Source: Zygnema cylindricum
Lineage: Eukaryota > Streptophyta > Zygnematophyceae > Zygnematales > Zygnemataceae
NCBI GenBank assembly: GCA_037447655.1
Contig: JBBHKE010001485.1
Coordinates: 1 to 62,000 of the forward strand
DNA length: 62,000 nucleotides
Direction of reading: 5' to 3'
Of this stretch, positions 34,621 to 47,600 are shown piece by piece. The position numbers were made by a program, and so were the translations under genes. Under the pieces are notes generated by a model. That model was not told the DNA's origin. It saw nothing but the letters and a program-made list of their open reading frames with translations, and made no database searches. Each line of letters opens with the position of its first letter. Positions within the stretch are counted from its first letter, which is position 1.

Positions 34621-35639
34621 TAGTGTTGGGTATAGGGTAATTTCATATCGCGATAGTTTCGATATTCAATATATTGAATATCGATCGAGCAAACTTCTCG
34701 ATATATCGTACCGGAACCAACAAAAATTATCGCGATATATAGTATTTTTTAAATTTAATATTTTATATAATATGTTATTTTAGCGATGAAGACAAATTGT
34801 TTGATACGCGACGTACGACGTGATTTTCGTTCCGTGACTTAAAGGTACACCTTGAATCGTTATTAGCGTATAGAAATTATTAGTGTAGATAAAAAATTAG
34901 CGTCATCCATTCTAATTTAGTGCCAGGAGACGTGGCAGATTATGGTCCACGTCCTTAAATAGTGTAATTTATTATATTTAAGGTATCAATGTCGAAATTT
35001 TGGGGTGCCGATATAGCGTACATTAGGCTAATAAGTAATAACGATTCACGGTGTAGACGCCGCAAAATGTAACCGACCAAAAAAGTAATAATTCCGTAAT
35101 TCATATTATTAATTATTTAGTACGTAGAGATTTCACATACGAAAAGGTCACACTAGTTAAGTCAAAGTATAATCTCATTAATCTGAAAAAAAAAATTGCT
35201 CACTGTTCTTTTCATGCTTTCAGGCAGGAATACCTACCAATCTGCAGGCATTTTTGAAGCCATCTACCCAGATTTTTGCAGGCAGATTGGTAGCCATTTC
35301 CAACGACTAATATTATAGAAAGCTTACACTTTAGTTTTCTCCATGGATTCCCAAGGGATGGGAGGAATCATGGGAGGTGAAGAGGAAAATGACACTAAAA
35401 TGCTTCCGGATATTTACTACCAGCTGCAGCAGCATTAGTTCTAGCAGCAGTAGCAAAATAGTTATAATTTTTTGTTTTAAAATGCCTCGATATATTGACG
35501 ATACGATATATTGTCGATATATTGATGATATATCGCGATATTTAGGTTATCGATATATCGAAGCGATATATCGATTATCGAGTACCTAGAATTCGATATA
35601 TATCGAATATCGGGAAATGGTCCTCGATACCCAACACTA
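34621..35639. mobile_element. Family C hAT-like element (C2), nested in A9
   Basis: Left end TAGTGTTGGGTATAGGGTAA, right end CTCGATACCCAACACTA. The left flank 8-mer is GCTATTGC; the matching GCTATTAC is found at 36164-36171, beyond A8, because A8 inserted in C2's terminal TA. The interior holds A7 (34848-35053) and a short inverted repeat around CTACCAATCTGC and GCAGATTGGTAG (35232-35292). Subterminal regions are rich in TATCGCGATA and TCGATATATCGA motifs. No transposase frame. Confidence 0.75.
34848..35053. mobile_element. Family A short MITE (A7), nested in C2
   Basis: 206 bp, TA-flanked, CACCTTGAATCGTTATTAGC at the left and AATAACGATTCACGGTG at the right. The interior carries GTGGCAGATTATGGTCCACG, as in A1 and A6. 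Confidence 0.8.
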
Positions 35640-36161
35640 CACCGTGAATCGCTATTAGCGTAATAAAATATATAGCGTAATGAAACAATTAGCGTACTTT
35701 ACGGTAAATTGGGTTTTTTAGGGTACACAATGATACTAATTTATCATTAACTCTAATTTGTAAACTGCTTTGTAAAAAAATTCGGCACATAATATGTCCA
35801 CACTAAAACAAGTGAATGTACGAAATATGTCCACACTAAAACATGTAGATGTACGAAATTGTTCAAATCTTACGCCGTCGCGTTTTTTTGACATCCGCGT
35901 ATGGCGGAAAATATTTACGCAATTACATGTTATTATATTTTCTGTACTTTTATTTTTAAAAAGGTACGAAATGGTACGAATATGACAGTCCATACACCAC
36001 ACTATTTAAAAAGGCACTAAATTACAGTTATGAACCTTATTGAGCGGGGTACCTCAAATAACGTTCAGAAACATTTAGCGTACTTTATTCTATTTGAGAA
36101 TTTGCCGAAAAAAAAGAGGTACCCCAATTAGCGTCATGCACGCTAATAGCGATTCGCGGTG
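35640..36161. mobile_element. Family A long MITE (A8) at the terminal TA of C2
   Basis: 522 bp, left end CACCGTGAATCGCTATTAGC, right end GCTAATAGCGATTCGCGGTG, TA on both sides. The left TA (35638-35639) is also the last two bases of C2. Confidence 0.8.
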
Positions 36162-36346
36162 TAGCTATTACTGTAGCGTTGATATATTTTACGCCACTTA
36201 AAACATCTTTTCTCCGTACACAATAATTTGAGACCGCCAATTGGAAGCTGAGAACTTACCTTTCAATCTCAACCATCAGATCAGCAATCCGACAAGTGTG
36301 TACGGAGAAAAGATTAAGTGGCGAAAAAAACATTAACACTAATAGC

Positions 36347-37243
36347 TAGTGTTGTGTATCGGTAAAAAACTTATCGCGATAACACCGATACCGATAGTTA
36401 TCGGTTATCGAACGGTCAGAGCTTCCGATATATCGGTCTGGGACCAACAAATTCCATATCGGCGATAACTTAGAAAAATATATAGTATGCGTACAATAGT
36501 ACTCTATAACATACTGTATTATTTTATTGATTTTATATAGCGTGGCATGCCACTTATAAAAATCTGTTCTGTTACAGTTTAACTGCGATTTATTACGGTA
36601 AACGCTGCGCATAAACGTTGGCCGGTTAACTGAACAATAATTTTACGGCGACGTACGGAAATTTACTAAAAAACTGGTGAACATGGAACTGGAAAAGGAC
36701 GGCGGACACAAAAGTACAACGGACGCAAAATAACATTCTGCGCGCCGCCGGAATCGAACGGACGACTTGGAATGAGAAAACACGAACGGACAGGCCAGCG
36801 TGAGCGCCGGCATCCCGGAATGGCTCTTTTGGCAGCTTTTGCCAAAAAAGCCGACAGATTGACACGTGGCAGGTCCCTAGTGGTTTTTCAAGGAATTAAG
36901 GGACAAAGCCATGGCGTCGGATGTGAAAGGTACATCGTTTTTACTGGATCCGTATCAAAATCGTACAGATTTCATGGCGGCTACAGTACTTTCTATGCTT
37001 GTACACGTCCGGAGAATATGACGTACAGTTGAGTGTACATACCGTACATTTATCTGTACGTTCCGTACAGTTATCGCCGATAATTATCGTTATCGGCATT
37101 ATCGCCGATAAGTACCCGATATTATCGGCTACTTATCGGCGATAGGACCGATGTCGATATATCGTACCAATATATCGATTATCGGATACCCGAAAAAAGG
37201 CCCATATCGGTTATCGGCAAATCCTTACCGATACACAACATTA
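36347..37243. mobile_element. Family B hAT-like element (B3)
   Basis: 897 bp, left end TAGTGTTGTGTATCGGTAA, right end TTACCGATACACAACATTA, perfect 8-bp target duplication CTAATAGC (36339-36346 and 37244-37251). It is close to B1 throughout, including the GC-rich centre; B3 has about 18 extra bases near 36880-36898 (TTTTTCAAGGAATTAAG). Confidence 0.85.
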
Positions 37244-37262
37244 CTAATAGCGATACTCGGTG

Positions 37263-38945
37263 TAGAGTAGTAAGGCAATTTCAATTCACAGTCTACTTTG
37301 CTGAGCCTCGGAGGTTGCAATACAGAGTGATGAGAACTTGACAGACAGCGCCAGTTTTTTTCTTCATGTATGCTTTCCTTTTGCTTCCTCCCTTCACATT
37401 ATGCTGCCGCTGACACAAGTCTTGTTCTTTGACGTCGCGTTGTACTCTGTATACTCGTGGCACTGTACATTGTAGCTACAGTATACTTGTTTGTCAGCCT
37501 CCTTTTCAACCAAAGAAATATCCTGCAAAAACTTGCAGCTTTTAAGCCACGTAAAAACTTCACGGAAAACGGTGTTGGGTGCCCGTTTATGTACTTAAGC
37601 ACCAGTCAGGGTGCGTATGGGAAACTGTTATGCGGTAGCGGGAGAATCGAGCAACAACATTCTGGATTCTGGCCAGACAAAAGGGAGAAAACATAATGTA
37701 AATTCTGGTGAGTATCAAAAAGCCCTTCTTTGCTTTAGGAATTGATTTTTTAGTGGATAATTTATGCGAAGTTTGCAGCATGAGTTTCATGATCTTCAAA
37801 CTACCTTCAGTAATTCGATGGCTCTAGCTTTTGCAGTGATTTAAGCAGTGGACCATATCGAACTCTGTTAATATTTCTTTCGCCTTATGCTATGACCAAG
37901 TGCTCAGCATCTCTGGTTCTGAAATATGTTCTCACAAGCAGAAATCTTGATCGGGTCTTATTTTTTTTTTGAGTTCTGTTGTCCTGTCAATGCTTTTCCT
38001 TCACGTTTTTGCTGTTTTTGGTTCCATCGCCTTCGTATCAAGACATAAGCATTCCACATTCCTCAGCAGTTTGGAGCTCTCTTCAATGCACAACTAAACT
38101 TATCTGCTTGGTGTAGACTCGGAAAAGGGAATGTATGAAATTTCGGTCGCCTTAATGCATCAAATATCACTATTGTTAATGTGGTTCGATTCAATAATAA
38201 CCGTTGCAAATTCTATGCTGTGAGACAGCTTTCTATAAAATGGTGGAGACAGACTGAGACTTAGGTTTATAGTTGGGAGACAATATTGCCAGCGTTTAGA
38301 GAGAGAGGAGGAAAGACCGGTATATAGAGGGATTTGGAGAAGAAACAGAGAAGAGATGAAAGAAAACCATGCCAATATGTAACAAGTCACCGTTAGTTGG
38401 ATGGGGTCATTTGATCAAGGTAATAAAGGTTTTCTTCTTTTTCAAATGTTTGTTCTCATTTTTTTTTTCTGGAAATTTGCATTCGAGTTCACCCCGCCTC
38501 AGTTGGTTATGTGTAATGGAATTTTTAGGTTAAGCCACCTCAAATTTGGGTTTAAGGCATGGGAATGCTCTTTTCAAGCCGCAAGTTTTTCTGTTTCTCT
38601 GTTTAACTTCGAAATTTCACGTTAGCATGCCCATCTACATATTCAGTACCTTCAACGCCAGACTCCATCCAAAACATGTGAGAGAAACACCGGGGCCTAA
38701 ACAATTAACAATTAAGCAATCCTTTGAACCAGCTTGTTTATCTGCATTATACTTCGACAAAAACCCGGAAGATGCTGAAGAACTCTGAGACTCTTGCGTC
38801 ATTGATTGTTGAAGCCGGAATTATTTTGATAAATTTTTAGAAACGGAGGCTCGTTTAACTGAAATTTTGTCTGTATTCAGTGTACATTTGCGTTCATTTC
38901 CCAAAATTTGCATTATGGTGAGGGAACTCCCCTCTTGCAGGTGGT
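37263..38945 (+). promoter_or_regulatory. Upstream region and likely 5' UTR intron of the F-box gene
   Basis: The F-box ATG (38946) follows a good splice acceptor CCCCTCTTGCAG ending at 38940, five bases upstream, and a good donor TTCTG/GTGAGT lies at 37707/37708. A 1.2-kb intron in the 5' UTR is therefore likely. No coding exon was recognised upstream. Confidence 0.45.
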
Positions 38946-40301
38946 ATGTTGATGGAGAAGTTTCACAGCTTTCCAATAAACGGCCTCATCCCGGGGCTCA
39001 TGGATGATCTCGCCCTCCAGTGTTTGGCCCGAATCCCTATTGCTTTACGTGGATCGGCTCGGCTTGTCTGCAAGTCCTGGCGAGACGCTCTCCACTCTCG
39101 ACAATTAGCGGAACTCCGAAGGGTTGAAGGTGTCCAAGAAAGCTTCCTCTGCCTCTGTTTGGAGGACAAAAGGAGAGCCATAGTCTGTAAGCTCCTGGAC
39201 TGGCGGTTAGGAAGAATACTGAAACTTCCTCCTCTTGATGTGGAACTGACTGGATTCGAGGACTGTTGGTGCACTTGGGTGGGACCGGACCTTGTGCTCG
39301 GATTGGGGAAACGGTTTTCTAGGAGGCAGGAGGTGTGGACATATAGCACGTTGGAGAACCTGTGGAGGTGTCTTCCTCCAATCGAAGGTTACCAACCACT
39401 GGTGGCTTGTACCATGGTACAACAGGTGGTAATGGTGGGAACAGCGAAGAGTCCAGGGGAGCTCACTGTTCGAACATTAGACCTACTCTCCGGTACTTGT
39501 ACTCAACGGGGACCTCTTTTACCGTGGCTTGACTCGTTCGACATACTTTCGTGTTGGGGAGACAGAGAAAGTATAAATGTGTTGCGAGGTCATGTAAGGG
39601 TGGATGGGGCAGGCGAGGGAGAATTCCACATAGACAAGTGCTTTTTACGTGCTCCTGAATCCAATAGTGAATGGATATCTTTAGACAAAGTCGCATTGCC
39701 GAACACTTTAACTCTGTCTTCCACATGGTGGAACCACAGTCAATGTCCGGCCGGTGCAGTAGTCAATGGTGTTCTTTATGGATTGTGGGGAACCGTTTCT
39801 CAGTATGAGGGTGGTGATCTATTCTGCCCAAGGTCTCTCGAATGTATGAAATTGACGTGGTGCACCAGTCAGGGAGAGAGATTTTCACAACCATTATTGG
39901 ACTGGAGGACACCAGACGACTCGCTAGTTATACATAGTAGCATTGAAGGCAATTGGCATCCATCTGCTATTGGTAAACTCCAAAAGCGTGTTGGTCAATG
40001 GGGCCCTTTTGTGAATGGAGTTATGGCATTGCCGGGGGGACTCTTGGTCGTGGCAAACTTTGTCACACGCATAAAAGTTTTAGGCGATTTAGGTGCCTTT
40101 TTTTTGAGCCAAGAGGAGCTTTACGTGAGTGAGATCAGTTTAGACAGTTTAGAGCAGGACATTACTTCTGCCTCTCATGAAACTGGGGATTGTCACGAAT
40201 ACAGGTCTACACCTGTTGGTTTTGAGAATAATGGTCGTTGTTTTCAGATCTCGAATCTTGGAAAACTAACATACTCTCGAATGGCAATAGTAACCTTCTA
40301 G
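38946..40301 (+). CDS. F-box/kelch-repeat protein
   Basis: F-box/kelch proteins are substrate receptors of SCF ubiquitin ligases: the F-box binds SKP1 and the kelch propeller binds the target. The single coding exon gives 451 residues. The F-box is at residues about 16-60 (GLMDDLALQCLARIPIALRG then SARLVCKSWRDALHSRQLAE), a clear match with the conserved L-P/D-DDLALQCL and CKSWR signature. The rest is a degenerate six-blade-like pattern, e.g. VWTYSTLENLWRCLPPIEGY and GAVVNGVLYGLWG, without the double-Gly kelch motif in every blade. The ATG at 38946 lies just after a splice acceptor; the second Met (residue 3) is an equal alternative. The substrate is unknown. Confidence 0.8.
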   Translation: MLMEKFHSFPINGLIPGLMDDLALQCLARIPIALRGSARLVCKSWRDALHSRQLAELRRVEGVQESFLCLCLEDKRRAIVCKLLDWRLGRILKLPPLDVELTGFEDCWCTWVGPDLVLGLGKRFSRRQEVWTYSTLENLWRCLPPIEGYQPLVACTMVQQVVMVGTAKSPGELTVRTLDLLSGTCTQRGPLLPWLDSFDILSCWGDRESINVLRGHVRVDGAGEGEFHIDKCFLRAPESNSEWISLDKVALPNTLTLSSTWWNHSQCPAGAVVNGVLYGLWGTVSQYEGGDLFCPRSLECMKLTWCTSQGERFSQPLLDWRTPDDSLVIHSSIEGNWHPSAIGKLQKRVGQWGPFVNGVMALPGGLLVVANFVTRIKVLGDLGAFFLSQEELYVSEISLDSLEQDITSASHETGDCHEYRSTPVGFENNGRCFQISNLGKLTYSRMAIVTF

Positions 40302-41675
40302 AAAACAAAATGCCTCATATCACATTTGGTTGATGTCTTAATGTATCACGTGTCTTTGCTCTAACATTCCCAGCTGCAGTTCACACAAGGGTTGTTTGAA
40401 CTGGTAGAAACCATCGTAATTCAAAGCTCTGTAAAAAATCATCTGCTGCACGCTTCTGCTTAGGATTTTCGACTTCATTGCCTGTGTAGATAAACACAGG
40501 GATGTAATATATCTGGTGTGCTATGGAGTTCACGGGTCACACTACAATATTGTAAAACAAGATATATTGTTTGTCTATCAGCTAAGCTGTACAGTCTGAT
40601 AAAACTTCTTAGTGAGGACTGACATTAGATGCTGGAGTAAGTTTAATTGGCTCATCGCAGGTCTATATGTTTATCAGGCTATTGTATACAGTTTGTAGAT
40701 CTTGTTACCTAGTTTACTGGCAAGGCTGTACGCTCTCATGAACTTTTAGTGGCTACAAATGTTGTTTACAGATGGCACATATAAGTTGAACAAAAGTTCT
40801 GAGGATATTATGTTGGAATGTTTTGGATGAACTACTTGTTCTGGGGAAACTTATTGCAACAACAGTTTTGGAGTTAATGTACCTTTTTCTTTCAGATTTT
40901 TTTTTCTTTGAAATATTTGTGCAGACCTAAAACAAGACAAGTAATTAAAGAATAATTTGCAATACTGTGTTTTATTATTCACTGTTCCCTGTCATGCAGC
41001 TCACAACACGGTGTTTCACATACACCACCACAAGCAACATTTTTTACATGAGAGAATTGAATGTCCACAATGTTTTACAGAAAATTACAGACACGTGTCT
41101 CACGCTGACAAACAACTTATATTGTCTAAAATATGGAATATGCTGTTGATAAATCAATAACTGTCATGGAAACTTTACAAAGATTTTCCAGTATTGAAGT
41201 TCAACGATACTTCATTTCGGCTGGATATAAAATACTTGCACACTTAGTGCCACAAAAGAAGGGAAAGAGGATCTCAAAAATTTCAATAACTGTCATTCGC
41301 TTTTGCCCACCACAGACAGTACTTAGAGGTTCAACTATTTGCAAGTAGTCCTAGACTCCAGCAGGTTGGAACCCTGGATTTATTTTAAATGCACTGTCTT
41401 TTTCCTTTGTGAAGCTGCATGGAAAAATCGACTTTACTACCCTCTTTGTAACCATTTATATAGGGAAGCTAAAGACAAGTGGAGTACATGTTGAGGCTTT
41501 GTTCACATAAGGGAGCCAGAATAACAGGTGTCGAGGGCAACAGTTGTATAAGCAAAACCGTAGAAAATGGATTATAAAAACTGAAGAGAACAGAGCAGCT
41601 TTGCATATCAGCGGTTGCCCTTTGAACCACGAGGAGAACCTTCACCTATTGACCTGCCGTACTTAAAAACAGAAC
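40302..41675. other. Intergenic region between convergent genes
   Basis: This holds the 3' ends of the F-box gene (+) and of the neurochondrin-like gene (-). AT-rich, no recognised repeat, no convincing open frame. Confidence 0.4.
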
Positions 41676-44600
41676 TTAATTTAATCCTGCCACGCCAGCC
41701 AAGAAAATGCGCAGTTGCCGCTCCTTCACCAGCATCTCCAATCGCTCTCGTGTCAAAGACCTGTAAAAAATCAGCAATTCTTGGGAGGGGCGCCTCAGAC
41801 ATTTCACTTCCGTACATTTCTGCAGTATTGACATCTACTTTCCCTTTTATTGATAACAGGAACAAAACAAATTAATCGATGATACAGGACATTAATCACA
41901 GATCCACAACAACTAAGTTGAAGCATAAGTTTAATGTCCAAAAACAATTAGAAACGCTATATATTGTCCCCTCATATAGTACGCCCACGATATGCAAAAA
42001 TACCCGTATAGAACGCGTACTGAACAAGGCAACAATATGCAGGTGTTCAACTGTGCTCGCACACTAAACCTATACATTGAAGTTATGATTGCCTTCCTCA
42101 CCTTCGTGTCAGACGAGCCCACCAGTCGGATTTTTCGACGGCGCGTTTTACTAACGGCCACTTTGGGAGAGCTTCTATACAAGCTGCAATTTCAAGACAG
42201 CACAACATTCCAATTGGTCAGACGCATTGCGTCATCCTCAAAACAGTAAACTGTTTCTACTGCAGTTCCATGGCTACCCTTCATCTCATTAACATAAAAT
42301 ATAAGGACCTCGGTGGTGAACGAACTACGAACCAGGAAACATTATCCTAAATAACATGATTCACTAGAAGTACATTCTCCGTTTGACAGGGATGCGCATG
42401 GTTCGATTCCGTTCGGTTTCATTGAATCTTACCCTAAAACCATTCTGTTGGGTTGAACAAAAACGCAAAAACTCCTAAGGTTTAGTAAATATCACGTGAA
42501 AGCCATTTTGAATTAGACTCACCATACAAATAAGCGTGTCAATTATCGCTGTAAATTTTACAGCCTTATGTTTCGACAAACCAAACCCTAGAATTGTTTG
42601 GAACTGTTTGGCATTCCACCAAATACTCTGACACCTCCAAATGGCAGTGGCCTTTTTTTAACAATACGAGTAACTGTGCTCTAATTTTTTGGAAAACCGA
42701 AAACATGAATGATTTGAACCAAGCTCGTTGGACAGACATTGAATTACACACTCCACAAACCATTAAAATAGCTGGCTCAGCATAGCGTTCATTAATACGC
42801 AGGTTGTTATTCATATGCCAAAATAGCTGTTGGATGAGTTCTGAAATCGTTAATCCAGGATGCTGCGGCTAAGATGTTTTCTCATGTTTTCAATGGGGAA
42901 TTCTACCACACATTCTGTCCCTGTCACATAAGCTTGTTTTAGCTACCTGATGGACAAAAAAATCCACTATGATGGTGGTGAACAGACCTTGTACACTATC
43001 AATGGCGAGCAAATGAACCAAGGTGCCAAAACCGCAAAAACTTGGGCGCAGAATGAACCCTAATTGGTGGAATAAATTCAGCCATTGTTTACAAATTGAC
43101 TAAGGCCAAAACCTAACTTCTTGTAAAAGTTATAAAATGAACCTGAGATTAAAATGGCATTGTGGTTTAGTTTAACCAAACTCAACCGGGGAAAAGTGAT
43201 GCTGCAGCAACTTCAATGGCTACAGTTTCCTGAATACACAAAGTCACAAGCCAAAACATGAGCTAAACTCAAACAGACATCCTCCACAAATGGAGCTGTA
43301 GAAGGAATGGATATGATTGAAGGAGGCTTACATGCGACAGTAATGTCCCACAGACCTTTCTCATCCGAATCTATTCCAAATTCCCCATTGGGCTGCAGAA
43401 AACCAAGTCCCTCCACAGGTCAGCAGGAGATAATAGTCTAAAACGAAAGGGCAGGGCCAGCCAATTCAACAGTAGATGATTGACGAACAACAGCTTTCAT
43501 TCACAACAATTGACGCCTCCACATACTGTTGACAAGCCCTCTTGACACACTAATTTCAGAAACTCATTTTTTAGCAAATATAGCAATTAATTTTAGCAAA
43601 AGATCGTCGCGCCTTTCCTTACCTTATGCCCCAACTCAAGGAACTTTACAATGACCTCCATAGCCTTTGGCAGTCGCTTGTAAGCTGCCAAGTCAAGTTT
43701 TGCCTTCACTGCCTCCTCCGTTGTGATCTCTAAAACTGAGGCTACAAGGCATGCCGCCATTGCCAAGCTTGTCGTGGCCTGTCTCGGCTTCACACCTGGA
43801 AATCCACATCACTGTGACCCCTGTCAACGATCCAACCTCTAACAAAAGGCAACCCTGTCACATTCCGCTTGTTAATATTGTAAATCTCTGTTGCGAGAAA
43901 GGAAAACTAGTATCACCGACCAGAACATCACAGTTAAGAGCTGACGCACTTCTAGTGTGGGATTTTAGCGCCACTTGTATGATTAACTCTATGCCAAACT
44001 CAAGATTCCTATCTAAAAGAGCACTACAAATAAACCGTTAAAAGTCAGCAACATGCATCACGGATTATTGGATACATTCCCCTAGTCCACACTTCAGCCC
44101 AGCCAACAAGGTGGTCACATTCCACTTTAACTCCATCGCCGTCGCTATAACGACAACTGGTCCGGCAATACATTACTACTGTTCCTATCTTTCTCCATCT
44201 TAAGACGCACCCTTCGCACTTGTCCAGGAGACTGCGGCAGCAAAAAGTGGTGCAAAGTCCTGAGCATCAAGAATATGTCCCGGGTAATCCTCTCTCTGTT
44301 CCAGCCCCACCATCACCCCCTTATATTAGATAAAAACCATCCAGCAATGCTTACATTACCTGGAGACATCTTTGTATACAGCGTCAAACGCACAAACAGG
44401 TGCAAAAGAAGCTCAATAGTGCTGTGTTAGTCGAACATCTCATTCATGCACACAAACATACGCCAACCTAATAAATGGAAATCTCCCTCACTTTTATCTT
44501 CTAGTCTACAGTTGGGCATCTTTCCAACGTATTTGATTAAACCACCCACTCCAAAGAAACCGTTGAATTTCTCCTCATCATAATATCTGCAAATACATAC

Positions 44601-47600
44601 CGCTCTTATAAAAGCCAATTATTATATCCTGACAATTGCACATATGAACCTATATATAAATAGGCGAAACTAGACTGCCAGACAGCCAGAACCCCTCCAA
44701 ACGAAAACATAAAAACAAACATGACAAGCAAAAAGACAAAAAAAAACATGTGTCGCAGCTTACAGTTCCAAGAACATTGAGGAGAACGTCACAGGCCTCC
44801 ACAAGAGCTCCGTGTCCCTCCTCTCCAGACTTAAGAGAACCCATCACATTTGTCCTTGCTTGCTCCTGTACAAATTTTACAATCTACAATGTGGCCCAAA
44901 GCATCACAGTACCGAAAAAGAGAATGAGCACCTAGTGCAATATACGTTCCAAATCTGTGCATAAACAGCGTACGCTATACCGTGTTACATATATAGCATT
45001 TACATGTTTTATGTGTATATGTTTATACCGATGTAAGAGTATAATAAATATTATGATGGGCACCAGTTTTATGACATAAGTTTATTGCTCATCTACCAGA
45101 TCTACTTTGCAAAAAAGAAAATACAGTTGATGAATAAACATAGAAGTAACCTTTGGATCGTTAGGGTTTTCCTCCATACAACAGAAAAAAATATTAGTAC
45201 TACGCCGTATGCCTTTGACCGCCGGTCACATTTCACTCTGTTATTCTCTAACAGCTTAACTGTGTTCCATCAAGTTTTCAGTTTTTAAAACCCACAGCCA
45301 TAAATTCCCCATCATAAACATGTACCGGTTTGTGCCCTCCTCGTTTTACCAAGGCTTTACAGCCCTGTGATTCACTTGTAATCTGCAGTAATGCTGGAAG
45401 CAAAAACTTCACAGCTTGTACAGGCCTGTCCTCAAAAAAGCCACCATAAAACCCCTGGCCTCCGATTATATACATGTCCTTCCCACAGCAGAGGGATTAA
45501 GAGTTCTTCAGGTATCTTAAGTTTTTTAGAGTTTTTAAAATTTCCAATGTCTGTTTCAGGTTAACACCATAAAAGAGCCAAGAGCGCCGCAATTTCAGTT
45601 TCTTAAAAAAAAGCCCTTTGGAATTTCTCAAAAGATGTTTTTTTTTCTTCGTCAGATAATAGACCGTCAAAGTATCCACATTAGACATCTAATGTTTTAC
45701 GACAATAAACTTTGACACTGGGAATGTTGAAGGCTACATCAAAAAGGACCCACATTTCCTCATCTGACGCTTTTACAGAGAGCATGAACCCAAGAAGTCG
45801 TAAAACTTTCTTTCGATGTGCCTCTGGTGCTTCCGCCAAAAACCTGCAAACAGAGAATCAAACGGTCTACTATTGTCACAACAAAGGTCTTACAGAAAGT
45901 GAAATCAACAAACTAATATCAACCCCCCGCTCTTTGCTGAAATCTACCACCGTTGGTGTAGAAAAAAAGACTCAGCCAGCTTATAGGGTTGACAATTTCC
46001 AAGCCAATTCTTCCCTCCACGAGCCTTGTAAAAGACCAACCCTTCATCTGAAGGAACTCTTATATGACCTGTTAAATGCCTTCTCGTCTATTGGTGCCAG
46101 ATACTTAAACAGTCCTGATTTGGGCGCACCTTCCTACCACCCGAACGCAAGCCAACACTCCATCATCAAGATTTTTCTGATGAACCTGCAGCCCAGAAAC
46201 TATCACCGTTTTTGTTAATTTCTGGTTCCAGGCACAGAAACAACTTTGCCCAAAAACCAGCCAATCTAGTGGACTAATGATACAATAATAACAATAACAC
46301 AATAACAGTACCACAAAAATACAATAATCACAACAATACAATCAGTAATAATAGTATCAAAATAATAATCCAATAATAGTACAATTTAGAACAATGATAG
46401 TACTTTGTGTTTTGGCTCTCTCTGTCCATAGTAGCTTAGCCATAGTTACCATTGCAATCCACTAAAGTATAAACAAGCGCGTGCTTCAGTTGCAGTAAGC
46501 AATACAGTATATTAATAAGAGAAGGAGATATGTCGTTATGGGGCTCCAGTTGCGAAAAAGAAAGCAGCTTGACTAGGAGAGACCTCTTAACTCGGTAATT
46601 GACGCGTGACAGAAGCGGTCATTCCTTTAGTCAGGTCAGGTGGTAACCACTTGATGGTCAGTCAGATAATCACCTTTGCTTGATCGAGGAACTCCAAGAC
46701 AACCTTCATAGCTTCATCCACCGCACTAACGGCCTTTAACAGTGTCTCGCCACTGAGTTCAGCCACCCGTTCTGCCAATTTCCCAACATTAAAAGGCCCC
46801 CATGAAAAAAGACCATCACATACAACGATTTACCGTAAATAACAGCACCAAATGTACGAAATAAAATAAACGCAAAACGGTAGGTAAACACAATATCGAA
46901 TTTTAATAGTTTACTCTCAACAGGGTAACAAATAAAAGGACGGATGAAAATGTACAATAAAAGAACAAAGAATGAATCAGCTACAACAATGCACTTTTAC
47001 ACTTTGGTACAAGTTAAACCTAGCAACTGTACTAAAAATTGAAGATAGGGAGGAGCAACAGAATTGACGTGACGAGAAGAAATGGCACGAGCATGGCTGT
47101 CCTAATACTGAAACTGTACCACTACCGAGGGTGAATATTATATTTTCCTTCATTTTTTCCTGAAAAAATTTAAGGTAAACTACAGAAAATAAATTACCCT
47201 CAATTTACTGGTTTCAGTTACCATACAAATATTTCGATTACCATATCATAGACGTACAACCAAAAGCCGTACTGTTAATTGTTTATGACAATATCGAGCC
47301 ATTTGACAATCCTCGGTTTCAGCATTTCTAATCCATAACTGGGTATTGTACGCAAGCCATGAGAAATCGTTTGTCCTCATATGCAGGAACGTCCTTACAT
47401 TTTAACAACGCTAGTTGACAGAACATATGCTCTGTTTGAAGCTTTTACGATGTTTATGACTCGAACTTAGAATAGAACAAGCCTCTAAGCGCTTAACTAA
47501 GAGGCAATTGTTATAGTATGCGTGTCACAAGAATTCATCAGATGAGCTAAAATAGAGCTGTAGCCTGTGTGAAATGCACCTGAATAGCTTAAAATAGCAA

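Larger units (their letters stand above)
34602..37262. mobile_element. Family A element (A9) split by nested insertions
   Basis: Left end ACCGTATATCGCTATTGC at 34603-34620 and right end ATAGCGATACTCGGTG reaching 37262, both TA-flanked, belong to one A2-type element. Its interior (36172-36346, with ATCTTTTCTCCGTACACA and TGTACGGAGAAAAGAT) matches A2. C2 (with A7 and A8) and B3 interrupt it. Removing the insertions leaves roughly 210 bp, close to A2's 216 bp and the interrupted A11's about 218 bp. Confidence 0.7.

Noticed and set aside
44427-44618. An additional neurochondrin exon
   Set aside because: Its acceptor phase gives an immediate stop when joined to the preceding exon, and skipping it keeps the frame and the family pattern.
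45278-45475. The terminal exon of the neurochondrin-like gene ending in a stop
   Set aside because: A donor at CCG/GTACAT (45326/45325) leads in phase to further exons with family-like sequence ending at 41676.
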